From [Phialemoniopsis] sp. UDSM-2020 (taxonomy: Eukaryota; Ascomycota; Sordariomycetes; Thyridiales; Thyridiaceae): a stretch of 64,000 bases of DNA. Below are positions 11,754 to 23,037 of the stretch, one piece after another (the first letter of the stretch is position 1; each line of letters begins with the position of its first letter). The stretch lies in NCBI GenBank assembly GCA_018873225.1, contig JAEILZ010000001.1, forward strand, positions 5,270,001 through 5,334,000. The letters are read 5' to 3'. The translations under genes were made by a program, and so were the position numbers. The notes below the pieces were generated by a model, which saw nothing but the letters and a program-made list of their open reading frames with translations, searched no databases and was not told the origin of the DNA.

Positions 11754-13521
11754 ATGGCTGAGGACAGAGTGGAGAAGACCATCGAGGGTCAGACGACTTC
11801 CGAGTCGATCGCGGACGGCTCGTCCAAGGGCTTTGACAAGGCCTACCAATTTGCCAAGGAGCACCATGCCGGGCCTCTGAGCCCGGAGGATGACCGTCGC
11901 ATTCTGCGCAAGATTGACTTCAATCTGCTGCCTTTGGTAAGATAACTTGCTTGACTGGCGCTCGGAGCAGCCTGGGAGGTGGTGACACTTCCACATGCTG
12001 TCTCCAGCCCACCCACTTGCTTGGCCTCGAGCCGGGCCAAGACGGACAGTCGCTAATGGAAGCAGATGATCATCACTTATACTTTGAACTTCATGGACAA
12101 GAACGCCCTCTCGTACTCTGCCAATTTTGGCCTGATCACGGACAATGTAAGCAGAATGAAGCCATGGGTTTGACTCATGGTGCAAATGTCTAACTGTTGC
12201 GCTTGCAGAAACTGGTCGGAAACCAGTACAGCTGGGCCTCTGGCTCCATCTTTTACCTAGCCTACATGGTGTCCCAGCCTTTCGTTGCCCGCCTCGTCGT
12301 CCGCTTCCCTGTCGGCCGTTTCGTCGCCATTGCCACGATCCTGTGGGGTGCCGTCCTCATGACCCTCCCCGCCTCGCGATCCTTCGCCGCCTTGATGACC
12401 ATCCGTGCCCTGCTCGGCTGTCTCGAATCCTGCATCAACCCGGCCTTCATCATCATCTCCGCGCAGTGGTACCGTCGCGAAGAACAGCCGGCTCGAATTA
12501 CTGCTTGGTATCTCGGCAACTCGATAGGCCAGGTCTGTGGTGGCCTGCTCGGCTACGGCATCGCCCACATCAACAACTCCAAGGTGCCCAACTGGTCGTG
12601 GTTCTTCATCATCTTTGGCGCCGTCACCATCGTCTACGGCGCGTTCCTAGTCTACTACCTGCCGGACTCGCCCATGAACGCCCGCTGGCTGACGGAGCAG
12701 GACCGCGCCCTGGCCATCGAGCGCGTCCGCAGCAACCGTACCGGTGTCGACACCAACGTCTGGAAGTGGTCGCAGTTCTTCGAGTGCCTCCTCGACATCC
12801 CTTGCTGGCTTCTCGTTGCGACCTTCTTCCTTGATGACATCACCGCTGGCGAGGTCGCCTCTTACGGTAGTATCGTGGTCAAGAGCTTTGGGTTCAGCAC
12901 CCTGTACTCGACTTTGCTCCTGTGCCCCTTGGGTGTCATTCAGGCGATCTGCCTGATTATTGGTGGCTGGCTGGCCTCTCGGTACAAGGACATCCGAACG
13001 TGGCTCATCATTGGTATGCTCGCAGTCAGACTTCACTTCACAATCATACGCTAACACACATGGCAACAGGATGTCAGATCCCCGCCCTCATTGGCGCTGT
13101 CTTGCTGTACACGCTCCCCAGAGAGAACCAACGCGGTCTGCTCGGCTCTTACTACATTGTTCAGACCCACGGCATCGTCGGCACCCTGACCATGTCGTTG
13201 GTCTCCAGTAACTTTGCGGGTTACACCAAGAAGGCCACCGCGTCGGCCATGATGTACATCGCCTTCTGCGTTGGTCAGGTGGCCGCTCCCCAGCTCTTCA
13301 TTGCCAGCGAGGCACCCGTCTATGAGACTGCTTTCCGCGCGTCGTTCATTTGCTTCGCGCTCTGCATCGCCGTCACCTTTGTTCTCCGATACTACCTGAT
13401 TTGGGAGAACAAGAGGCGAGACCGCCTGGCCTTGACGGAGACTGTCCAGGTCACCGAGGGCGACGAGTTCCTCGACCGCACAGACAAGGAGCAGAAGCTC
13501 GTCTTCCGCTACGTCTTGTAG
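11754..13521 (+). CDS. MFS anion:cation symporter, Dal5/allantoate permease-like
   Basis: Exons 11754-11936, 12066-12146, 12209-13013 and 13070-13521 give 506 residues. The N-terminal cytosolic part ends in RRILRKIDFNLLPL, then TLNFMDKNALSYSANFG, the diagnostic opening of the Dal5/Tna1 family (allantoate, nicotinate, pantothenate and similar organic anions). About 12 transmembrane segments follow, with a central loop near LTEQDRALAIERVRSN. Every intron joint is in phase and preserves family sequence. It likely sits in the plasma membrane and imports a small carboxylate or nitrogen compound. It is divergent from a Zn2Cys6 regulator and has a GATA-rich promoter, fitting nitrogen regulation. The exact substrate is not decidable. 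Confidence 0.9.
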
Positions 13522-14350
13522 ACGCGGATCGGGAATTATTGTGTTATGGGGGTTTGTTTGGGGCGTGGCGCAGTGGAGTTATCTGATGAAGTGCGTGGGT
13601 TCGTGGAAGACAAGGGTTGGTGGGTAGGAGGATTGCATCAGAGAATGCCGTAGTTGTGCGGTGATAGATACTCGTAGCTGGTTTCATTAGGCTCAAGGTC
13701 AATCGAAATTGGCATGAAACTTCAATGTTACCTCCCTTGTATGTGTCTCAGAGAGCTAATGCATTGTTAATCATTACGGCGGAGCAACAAGCCATAGGCC
13801 ATGAAGGCCAGGATCGCATGTGTGCTTGCCGTATGACCAAGTGAATGTCCGATGTCTGCCATTATCGGATGACTACAACGGCATCAATCGATTGGAATGC
13901 TAGCGCGGGAAAGCTGATGCTGGTCAGGCAATTAGTCTTCGCAAATTATGCTCTTGCGAGATAATAGTGCACCTAAATCTAGGTAGTAGGATAAGCCGAC
14001 CTACGCACTTCAGTGAGCAAGGGCTGATAAGCTGAACAGGGTCTCGTTTAGCAGGTAATCAGGAAGCTTAGCAGCAGATCTTTCGACCCCTGATTGAACA
14101 TCTGCAAGGTCGTCGGCTGTCGGCTACACCACCTTCCTAATCGGGATAATAACAAGCGAGCAGTCCAGGATCAACACCTCGACTCAGTAACCCGTCGCGT
14201 TAGAGGAATTGACGAGCAGTGACTGATTAGGTAAGGAATTTGAACATGCTCGCGATAATCTTGAAGGCTAGATAAGCATCGAGTGGTGTCTCGTGATAGC
14301 ATGTAGATAGCACGCGCTAGGCATCAGTTCGATTCCAGTATTCGTCCACG
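13522..14350. promoter_or_regulatory. Intergenic region, probable amidohydrolase promoter, GATA-rich
   Basis: 829 bases downstream of the permease and upstream of the amidohydrolase. HGATAR-type motifs occur at 13959-13964 (AGATAA), 14025-14030 (TGATAA), 14253-14258 (CGATAA), 14270-14275 (AGATAA), 14294-14299 (TGATAG) and 14305-14310 (AGATAG). Several lie within 100 bases of the start codon. No gene seen. Confidence 0.35.
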
Positions 14351-17300
14351 ATGAAGGACGATTTTCAGATGGGCGGCCAGCCCTGCAAATGGCAGAGACC
14401 AAAGAAGTCGTCCCTGCGGATTATTGAGAAGAACTTCCTGCTCAGTTGTGTTCTTGCGGTAGTGACAACCTACCTTCTCCTTGGACACTTCTGGCGTCAT
14501 ACCTCAGTAGACACGGCAACACAACGTGGAATCTCTTCGTTGCTACCGGAGGACCTGGAATATGGCCTGGCTCAATGCGCTTCCAACCAACAACGGCCTG
14601 TGGTGGACTACGGCCTGGCTAGCACCCGTCTTGCGAAGCCAAGATCCGGAGTACGGACCATCTTATATCATGCGACACTCATCGACGGAGATGGGAAGGT
14701 TACTCCTGACTGCGCCATCGAGATGCAGAATGGAATCATCACAGCCATTGACACATCCTCCTCTGTCCTCGACACGATATCTAAATCCAAAGACACTGTG
14801 AAGATCGACCTGCAGGGGCGGATCGTTACACCAGGCTTGGTTGATATCCACTCTCACATCGGCATTCGCGAAACTCCCCAACTCTGGGCAACCGAGGACG
14901 TTACTGAGACTTCGTCCACTGTCACACCGTGGGGCCGCGCCATTGACGCGATCAAGCCCCAAGATCAGGCGTTCCCCGTCGTTGCGAGTGGCGGAGTGAC
15001 TACTTCCCTGGTTCTGACCGGTGCCAAGAACTCCATCTCTGGCGAGGGTGCCGTGCTGAAGATGAAGCAGGCAGAGTCGGTGTACGATCTGCTCGTCAAT
15101 CTGACAGAGGCCGGCGGGAAGCCGCAGAGATACTTGAAGATGGCCATGGGCGAGAATCAGAAGCGGCAGTTTCAGAATGTCCCGGGTGGGCCGGTGTCCC
15201 GTCTCGGCGAGTCCTTTGTCTATAGAAAGGCATACGACACTGCCAGACGCGTCAAGCAAAGCCAGGACCGCTGGTGCGAGGCTGCTTCGACAGCTGCCGG
15301 TCGGGCTACTCTGACCGAGGAGTATCCTCGATCGCTTGAGTGGCAGACGCTGGTCGATGTCCTCCGCGGCGACGTGCGAGTCAACATCCATGGCTACGAG
15401 ACTGTGGATATTCTTGCCATGTTCGATCACTCTGACGAGTTCGGCTTCAACATCACGGCATTGCACCACGGCTTGCACGCGGACTCTGTTGCGGACGAGG
15501 TCAAGAGGCGAAACATCGCTATTGTTGGCTTCACGGACTCTTGGGGCGACAAGAAGGAGAACTACAACGTCAGCCTCTACTTCCCCAAAAGAATCGCGGA
15601 TCATGGCATTCCTTTGGCATTCACGCGTGACCACCCTGCGATACACGGACAATTCTTGATTTACGAATCCCAGATCGCTCATCATTTTGGTGTCGATGAC
15701 AACACTGCTCTGTCGGCAGTCATGTCGGTGCCAGCTTGTCTGATGGGACTCGACAACAGGTATGTACAGAGCCTCTGGGTGATTGTAAAGGCTGTGCAGT
15801 AACTAACATCTTATCAAGAATCGGATTTGTAAAGCCAGGCTACGATGCCGATCTCGTCGTCTGGGACAGACATCCACTCCGCGTCGGAGCCGCCCCCTTG
15901 GAAGTCTTCATCGACGGCAAGAGCGTGGTTCGCGCTTCGCCAGACATCTGGGCTAGGTCGGAAAGCTTTGTCAAAGATGCACCTCCATCACGGCCTGAGG
16001 CTGAGGTCAAGACTGCTGTCAACCCCGTCGGGCATGCAAATGTCATTCTTCGCGGCATCGTTAGCAGCTTTATCAGCAAAGATGGTAAGAGAGACGCAGA
16101 GGTCCACGGATCCAACATGACTGCAGTCATCCGTGACGGACGTCTCGTCTGCGTAGGAGAAACAGATTGTACAGGGGCTGCGACCGAGGCCACGGCAGAT
16201 GGAATTCCCGTCGTTCATGTCAACAACGGAGTCATGCTTCCCGTGAGTCATCCGATCGATATTTGAGACGGCTATCTCATGTATTGCTAACACTGTGATA
16301 TAGGGTCTGACCATTGTTACACGACAACACGGCCTCGTGGAAATGGCACTGGAGCTGTCGACAGGAGACGGCGCTTCTTCGGGTGACAGGTTTAACAACC
16401 CCCCGGAAACTCGGTTCGGACTCACGTTTGGGGGCATTCATCTGCAAAGCGCCCACCACGCCGGTGTGACTCGCATTGTGACTCCACCGCTTGCCGCTGG
16501 CTTCTTCCACGGAATTAGTGCCAGATTCAGAGCCGGAGCAACAAGTGGTATGTTCAACTATCTGGTCACGGCGAGCATATCATGCTGATCATATATACAG
16601 TGATTGATGACGGCGCTGTCGATGCTCCCGGTGTCGCGCTTCACTTCACCATCGGACATGAAGGCAAAGGTATAGTAGTAACCTAGTTTAGCATGCAAGC
16701 TTTCAGTGACTAACTGCCACGTCGTCAGGCCCGGTAACGCCCTCTGTCACCTTGCAGATCCAAAAGCTCCGAGAGCTTCTCACCTCGGACGAGCCTCCTC
16801 ATCTGGTCTTCAAGCGGGCAGCCAAGGGCGAGGTCCCCGTCGTCATTCACGCACACAACAAGGATGTTATCGCACACATGGTCGGCCTGAAGCGCGAAAC
16901 CAACGCCCATATCGTGATCATGGGCGGCGCCGAGGCCCACCTCCTCGCCGCCGAGCTCGCAGAGGCAGACATTCCGGTCATCATTGCCCCCTTTTGGGGT
17001 TGCGAGCCGCTATTCTGGGATGCGCGTCACTGTCTGCCAGGGCCACCCCTGACTGATGCCCTAGGACCTCAGGTGTTGATCGAGGCTGGAGTTACAGTAG
17101 GCATTGCCAGCTGGGATAACATGAACAATCACATTCAAAGCAGCATCTGGGAGGCCGGGTGGCTGGCAGGCCCGGCCAACCACAGTCTTGCACTCGATCT
17201 CGTGACGAGGAATGTCGAGAAAGCTTTGAAGCTCCCGGAAGCTGGAGACATCGTGGTGTACGAAGGCAATCCCTTCGATTTCGGAGCGCGTGTTGCACTC

Positions 17301-17357
17301 AGCTTCGAGGAAGGGCGTGTTCGCAGTCTGTATCCTAACCCCGATGCTACAGAATAG
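14351..17357 (+). CDS. Membrane-anchored amidohydrolase-superfamily protein (often annotated CE9-like)
   Basis: Exons 14351-15759, 15819-16242, 16304-16547, 16601-16669 and 16729-17357 give 924 residues. One hydrophobic segment near residues 31-47 suggests a type II anchor. The next block is a composite metallo-dependent hydrolase fold: GRIVTPGLVDIHSHIG (metal-binding HxH), then ALHHGLHAD and FTRDHPAIHG, ending in the typical VKPGYDADLVVWDRHPL strand. A second, shorter hydrolase-like half follows from about residue 540 and ends with DIVVYEGNPFDFGARV. The double arrangement is known from fungal proteins loosely called carbohydrate esterase family 9. The true substrate (cyclic amide, N-acetyl sugar or other) is unknown. 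It sits downstream of the Dal5-type permease in the same orientation and its upstream region is GATA-rich, hinting at nitrogen metabolism. Confidence 0.85.
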
Positions 17358-17411
17358 AAAGCCAACTTTGACGTTGAACAGTAGACTAAGTAAAACTACA
17401 TGACCTTCAAC

Positions 17412-18757
17412 TCACAGCCGATTCAGTCTACACCGCCTGCAAGCATGCAGTCGACACTGAGTACACTCGTAGATGAAGATGGGCAGCGCCTGGTGACACT
17501 CCTCGCATCTATGGGGCCCGTGGCGTGACCTCCATTCGGTGTGAGTGCACTCATGATTCTGGACGAGATTCTGTCTCTCAATCTCGACAAGGTTTGCTCT
17601 CTGCTCGCCATCAAACCACTGTGCTCTGGCATCCCTGTCGACCATGTCATTCGCCCGCGCCAGCAATCTCTCTTCGTCCCACTGACGGCATGCGCACGAC
17701 CTCCAGTGCAATCCACAAAGATAACAGAATTGCGCGCCACATGGGCAGGCTGTCATATGATTAGCTAGTCGCTGGGAACCTCGATCTTGTAATACATACT
17801 CATGTGATTGCATCCATGCATTAACTCCACCACTCGGCGACAATTGTAGCAACGCTGCCACCCACTTTCATGTGCCACGTGCAGAAGTTCTTGTACAGTC
17901 TCGTCGTAGGGGCAGTCTCCGTCGTGCCCAAGTCCCTTGCAAACAGTACATGTTCGCTCACTGCACCGGACGCAGGTTCCCATGTCGCCTTGTATGAACT
18001 GCCTCGGGATGAAGGTTGAACATGTCTGTACATGGCAGTAGGTTGGATTTGGCGTCTCAAATTCGAGCTTCTTCGCTTGGTACTGGCCCACGAGTTTCGA
18101 GGTTAGGAAAACTCTGTTGGATTCGATCTGGATCGGCTGTCCACAGCACCGTGGTGGGAAGAGAGACTGGTCAGTGAATGATGCGTTGAACAGGCTCTCC
18201 AGACAATCGCGACAGTATTCATGGCCGCATGAGCAAGTGGCCAGGTCGAAGAAGTGATACCTCTCACCACAAGCGACACACTCGGGTTTCCCAGTCTTTG
18301 TAGGTATTCCTGCAGCTGAGTCCGCCCTTTTCTCGGCTGAGGTGGAAGATTCCGGCTCGTCATTCGGTAGGGAGATGTAGAGTGCGGCAAGCTTGGACAG
18401 ATAATCTTCGTCCAAGCCTGGACAAGATGACGCTGAATTGTCCTCTTCGTTTGCCGGCTTCCCTGGTCCTACTTCGAATGCGTAGTCCCTGTCTTGTGCC
18501 GCCTGCTGCTCCTCCTGCATGTAAGAGCTAATTAAGTCTCCATCTAGGATGACAGCCTGGGCGATGCTTCCACACAGCGACCGGTCCTCTAGAAACGACT
18601 CCTGAACGGCCAATTCATGTCTGTAAGTATCGAGTGCGGTCTCGAAATCCGAGATCTCAATCGATTTGCCCTTCGTGTCGGATAGATCTGCAAGATCCTC
18701 AAGTTGCAGCTGAATCATCAGACTCAGTGTCTGCACGTCGAAATCGAATAGTGACAT
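17412..18757 (-). CDS. RBR-type (RING1-IBR-RING2) E3 ubiquitin ligase
   Basis: Exons 18757-17800 and 17749-17412 (intron 50 nt) give 431 residues. After an N-terminal region of about 165 residues, RING1 begins at CVACGERYHFF and includes CGHEYCRDC. The IBR contains YCHVQTC, CVRCSERTC and GHDGDCP. RING2 contains WQRCYNCRRVVELMHGCNHM, then after the intron TCPCGAQFCYLCG and the WRSCAC end. The catalytic Cys of the family is the one in HGCNHM (about residue 316). Such enzymes form a Cys-ubiquitin thioester before transfer. A Cys/His-rich segment (HECTHTEW, HRCEECHQ, YECTQCRLHAC) at the C-terminus resembles another small zinc-binding module. It ends 54 bases from the convergent amidohydrolase gene. 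Confidence 0.93.
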
Positions 18758-19234
18758 AGTTCTAGTTGTATTTATTCGGTACTTTATATGCGTCAGGCTG
18801 TTGTTCGGGGTTAATCATCAAGAGCATTTCATCGCCACAGGGATAACCAGGGTCATAACAGAACCCATCGATCATGATAAGTACGACCATCCCGCTCACC
18901 TGACCCAGACGGCAATGGCTGAAATTACAAAATACCAGATCGGATGCTATCGTCCAACAGCCAAGCACACCCGTTCCTGCAATCAAACTCTATTCGACCC
19001 GGGAAGAGACACTGTCTCATCCCACCCTAATGTTCAAATCAACCATCACCATCAACAAGAAGAAGAATTAATATTGATTCCCAGAAGCGCTATTGCTGCG
19101 GGAGGCCGACACCAATTCCAGGCTTTACCCCTGATTGTGCTACACCAGCCTCCTCCTGGGTAGCGACAGAACGCCGAAGACCCCCCATTGAGTATACCTG
19201 AAGATCAAACGCTTCTCTGTATTGGTATCTTTAT
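18758..19234. other. Intergenic region
   Basis: 477 bases between the start of the RBR ligase gene and the end of the CocE-type hydrolase gene. It includes A/T- and CAA-rich stretches around 19035-19075. No gene recognised. Confidence 0.5.
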
Positions 19235-20884
19235 CTATCGTCCTACAGGTAAAATAATCTTTGAATTGCTAGTGCCGTCATGGCAAATCGTGTGCTTCAC
19301 CGACTTGAGCTCCTTTCCCAGTGAATGATTCTCATCCGTGCCGAGATTCCGAGCGAACGCCGGAAAAGAACCACCCGCAATGAGAACCCTAATCCTCGTC
19401 CCCTTTCGAAACCTATGCGCAGTATCGTACATCGACAATTTGACAATTTCATCCTGAGCTCGCTTCGGATCGAGCCGTTTGTATGTCTCGGTGATGTTGT
19501 GCGATTTGCCTTTGCGATCTACTTCACTCAGGCGGACGTATAGGTCTGCGAACGGCAGATCGCTTTTGTGATGCAACACGACGATGGGCTTGCCAAATAT
19601 CTCGAGGTCGTGATCTAATGTTCCGCTGTTAAAGACGACGACGTCGGACCGCGACGCCAAAGCACTGTCTTCGACGCGTCCTTTGCTTACAAGATGCGGG
19701 CCACCCATTGTGGGCGTGGCATCTGACGGATCAAAAGTAAAAGACGAGTAATGCGGCTCCTTGGTAGATGTCGACGTGTCGAGATGTCCGCCCGCCTGTA
19801 GGAACCACTCCTGAGATTCCGTCTCGGGAGGCCACTTCTTCAGCCCACGCCACTCCTCTGCTCCGGTAACGTATATCCGTACTGCGTCAGGTCTACTGTT
19901 GTTCGCTTTCTGCCCAAGGTGCTCGTCGATCCAGTCAAAGATCTCTCTAGTGTTGCTAATACCAGAAGCTGAAAGGTGTGTCCACGGTCCCACAGTGAGA
20001 CCGACATTGGTGCGCTCGCTGATGGACGCGTACTGGTCCATGGTCTGCACCAGGAACGGATCAAACCACCCGGTCGTGAGTAGTATGGGCACACTGAGAC
20101 GCTCCAGTGCCAAGCTGTGCTGCATAGGCTCGTAGTACTCGTGCGTGATGTCCGGCTGGACAACGGGGAAATCCAGCCACGGCGCGTCCTCACCGAAGTG
20201 CTTCTTCACCGAGTGCGCCAGGGGCAGGCCCTCCATGACCGGCTTCATCTCGTTGCCGCCCAGTACAATCCGCAAGGGTCCGCGTTTGGGACTCCATCCT
20301 TTGTCCTCCTGGTGTGCCACCATGTCGCTCCACGTCAGGCGGTCGAGCCGGAACGAGCCGGTGCCCCAGTAGTGCGCGCTGTAGTCGTGCGGTCCGACGG
20401 CGATGGATGCCGTGACCATCTCGGGCGGCGGGTCTCGGAGCAGGGCCCATTGCGTATACCCGAGGTAGCTCGCGCCGTAGGTCGCGAAGCGGCCCTTCCA
20501 CCACGGCTGTTCGCGCATCCACGCGACGATGTCCTGGCCGTCGTTGGCTTCCGTCCTGGCGGGGTCGAAGCGGCCGCCGGAGCCGAAGGTGCCGCGACAC
20601 GAGACGAGGACTACGCGGTAGCCGCGCGCAGCGAGGAGACTGGCGTCCGTAATGGCGGTGATCAGAGTCCGGCCGTATGGTCCGTGGACGAGAAGTGTCC
20701 CGTCGACTTCGCGTCCATGGTCCGGACACGGCGCGTACACGTCTCCTGCCAGAGATATGCCGTCGCGAGTGGGTATCTTGACTGCTTCGACAGTGTATGA
20801 GCTGGATTCAGGGCGGAGACCAAGGTACCAGCCTCCGAGCCGGTCGACCAGACCCCGGAATTTACTGCGCCTTTGTGATGCCAT
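19235..20884 (-). CDS. CocE/NonD-type serine hydrolase (X-Pro dipeptidyl-peptidase S15 superfamily)
   Basis: Single exon of 549 residues. I chose the ATG at 20884 (MASQRRSKFRG); the extra in-frame codons upstream start only from GTG. An alpha/beta-hydrolase core carries the nucleophile motif YGASYLGYTQW (usual GxSYxG), the acid site GWFDPF and the histidine in VGPWTH. A C-terminal jelly-roll follows, ending with YDTAHRFRKGTRIRVLIAGG, typical of CocE-like esterases and S15 peptidases. No signal peptide is evident, so it is probably cytosolic. The reaction is acyl ester or amide hydrolysis of an unknown small molecule. It lies head-to-tail with the FAD monooxygenase at 21370; joint action in degrading an aromatic ester or amide is possible but only inference. 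Confidence 0.88.
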   Translation of the reverse strand: MASQRRSKFRGLVDRLGGWYLGLRPESSSYTVEAVKIPTRDGISLAGDVYAPCPDHGREVDGTLLVHGPYGRTLITAITDASLLAARGYRVVLVSCRGTFGSGGRFDPARTEANDGQDIVAWMREQPWWKGRFATYGASYLGYTQWALLRDPPPEMVTASIAVGPHDYSAHYWGTGSFRLDRLTWSDMVAHQEDKGWSPKRGPLRIVLGGNEMKPVMEGLPLAHSVKKHFGEDAPWLDFPVVQPDITHEYYEPMQHSLALERLSVPILLTTGWFDPFLVQTMDQYASISERTNVGLTVGPWTHLSASGISNTREIFDWIDEHLGQKANNSRPDAVRIYVTGAEEWRGLKKWPPETESQEWFLQAGGHLDTSTSTKEPHYSSFTFDPSDATPTMGGPHLVSKGRVEDSALASRSDVVVFNSGTLDHDLEIFGKPIVVLHHKSDLPFADLYVRLSEVDRKGKSHNITETYKRLDPKRAQDEIVKLSMYDTAHRFRKGTRIRVLIAGGSFPAFARNLGTDENHSLGKELKSVKHTICHDGTSNSKIILPVGR

Positions 20885-21369
20885 AGCAGCCTGAGCATCA
20901 CATCGAGGCGATGGGCATGGACGAAGCAGTACTGACACTCAGTGACATCCGGGATTTGAAGATGGTGAATTCGTGGAGGCTTTCCATATCATGATGTTTA
21001 CATGTGCCTCGTTACACAGCACGTGGGCGTTTCACCATTATCAGTCCATCCTCCGTACAAGCCGCTGACGCTGGGCAGTAAACCTGGAAAGCTGAAGGGC
21101 TAGTCCGCCTTAGCCAAATTGCGCGGCGTTTGTCAATGACGACATTACGCGCCGCTAGATCGACTTTAAGCCCAGATTGCACTAGGAAATCCAGATACAC
21201 TAAGAGGTTGGGCTGGCGCGAAGCTTTGATCCACAGTCGCGCGGAATGTTTATTATCTAAGGCTGTCACATCACTACCCGCGTGAGGACGCTGGTAGAAT
21301 TGTGATGTGGCGCCAATCTCGTTCAATGACGGCTATAGCACTCTATTGCTCCCATGCCTCTCAAGTCTG
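20885..21369. other. Intergenic region
   Basis: 485 bases between the CocE-type hydrolase start and the monooxygenase stop. No supported gene; it should hold the hydrolase promoter and monooxygenase 3' UTR. Confidence 0.5.
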
Positions 21370-23037
21370 CTAACATGCCGTTCCGTTGGTGCCATTAGAC
21401 TTTTGAGTAGCAACTTCAGGCAGATGAGGATCGCCCTCGAAAAAGTCGTCTGGCAATTGAAATGACGGATCGAGCTCCCTGAGGTTGTTAAGCGTTTCTC
21501 TCACGACGTCGTGACCCCAATTGAACTGACTGAACTCTTGGGGATTCTCTGCTGTGTTGTTAGCATGTGGTCCTAAGACCAGATGGCGCTCTAAAGCACT
21601 CACTCGGCACAATTTGGACGTATTTGGCAGCTTCTTCGTGGATCATCTCAACCTGGTCCTGGCCAGCATTGCTCAGGACCTGAATGGCGCTGGCTCGGTT
21701 TCGCCGAGTCTTCTCGTAGACCTCCAGTCTCTGCTCGATCTGGTCAGGGGTCGCGCCGCAGAAGGCAAGTCCTAGCACCGCGCCGTCCTCGATGCCCTGG
21801 GCACCGCCTTGACCTTGATCTATGCAGATGTTAGCGAGACCGAGATTTATAACGGCCAAAGTTACTTACGAGGAAGCATGGGGTGTGCTGCATCGCCCGC
21901 CAAGACGAGTTTGCCTTTCCGCCAGCTTGACACTGGCGCGCGGTACAGGAGCGGCCATTGCTTGATCTCTGTCGCTTTGCTGTACATCCAACTTAGTACG
22001 GAGATTTTTAAATATGCCAGAATGCTGTAGCTTACTTCAGAACTGCGATGATGTCCGGGTGAAAGTTCTCAAAGGCTTTGAGGAGGGAGGCCTTGTCTAC
22101 GGGAGCTTGCCAATCTGGAATATCGTCAATACAGGTACCGCAGGTAATCAAATGGACACGACCTACCCTCTTTCGTTGCTTTTACCATCTCTTCACTGTG
22201 GAACATGCCCACAAAGTTGTGGATTTCATTGCTACATTCAGTCAGTGACAACGCCAAGCCAGGTGATGGAGACGGAGCCTCACTTTCGACAGGGGTAGGT
22301 GACCAGACGATTCCCGGTCTTGCCGTTCATATACAACCTCAGTAGGCCGTCGCAATTGTCAACCCACCACTTGGTAGCAGAGTCGGCTTTGATATCATCG
22401 GTGGGAATGAGAAACCGAAAGCAGCCGTTGTAGAGTGTCTGAGGTTGAGGAGGATTCGGTTGTCCGAGAACATGCTCAACAGCGATGGAGTGCAGACCGT
22501 CGGCAGCGATGACCACATCGGATTGTGTGACCTCACCGCTGGCTAGAGTGACTGAAGGTGTATCCGGATCCTTGAAGTTAGGGTTGTGTCAGAAACGCGA
22601 AGTCTTCATTGTCATTCCAAGAGCCTTACATAAGAAACAACCTCTTGGCCTAGAACAATCTCAGCCGGGATACCGATACCGTCCGGCTTGACGGCCATGG
22701 CCCTCAGTCCCTCGTGGAGATCCACTCTATGCGAAAAGTAGAAGGGCTTTCCATATTTGGCTTTGACCCAATCGCCCATGGGCGTAAAGTTCAACTCTTT
22801 GCGCGCGACTCCTTCGCCGAGCGAGATGCCGCGCACGGTGACGAGCCGGGTGGCGACGGGGTCAAATCCCCATGCCTCCAGGACACGAGCCGCGTTGGGC
22901 GGTACATGGATGGCTGCCCCGAGCTCGTTCTTCAGGGCCGATCGCTCGAGTACTCGCACGCGGTGTCCGGCACGGCGTAAAGACACGGCAGCTGACAGGC
23001 CAGCGATGCCGGCCCCGACGATGACAACGTCCAGCAT
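21370..23037 (-). CDS. FAD-dependent monooxygenase, salicylate hydroxylase-like
   Basis: Seven exons: 23037-22630, 22570-22284, 22231-22167, 22114-22036, 21979-21870, 21819-21604 and 21551-21370, together 448 residues. All six introns are 50-59 nt. The N-terminus [18 protein letters not shown] is the FAD-binding dinucleotide fold; SDVVIAADG is the DG motif. Splicing between exons 5 and 6 creates [17 protein letters not shown], the second FAD-binding (GD) motif of group A aromatic hydroxylases. The family uses NAD(P)H and oxygen to hydroxylate (often decarboxylatively) aromatic acids such as salicylate, and members also occur in secondary metabolism. Soluble; no signal peptide. Ends with a polar tail, [10 protein letters not shown]. 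Confidence 0.92.

Noticed and set aside
14327..14335. GTTCGATTC, a match to a tRNA B-box
   Set aside because: No A-box at the right distance upstream and no cloverleaf; it lies just before the amidohydrolase start.
14663..15685. 340-codon frame antisense to the amidohydrolase
   Set aside because: Lies wholly over conserved amidohydrolase sequence, has no family features and arises from codon bias on the coding strand.
20117..20800. 227-codon plus-strand frame over the CocE-type hydrolase
   Set aside because: Val/Arg-rich shadow of the real minus-strand gene with its catalytic motifs.
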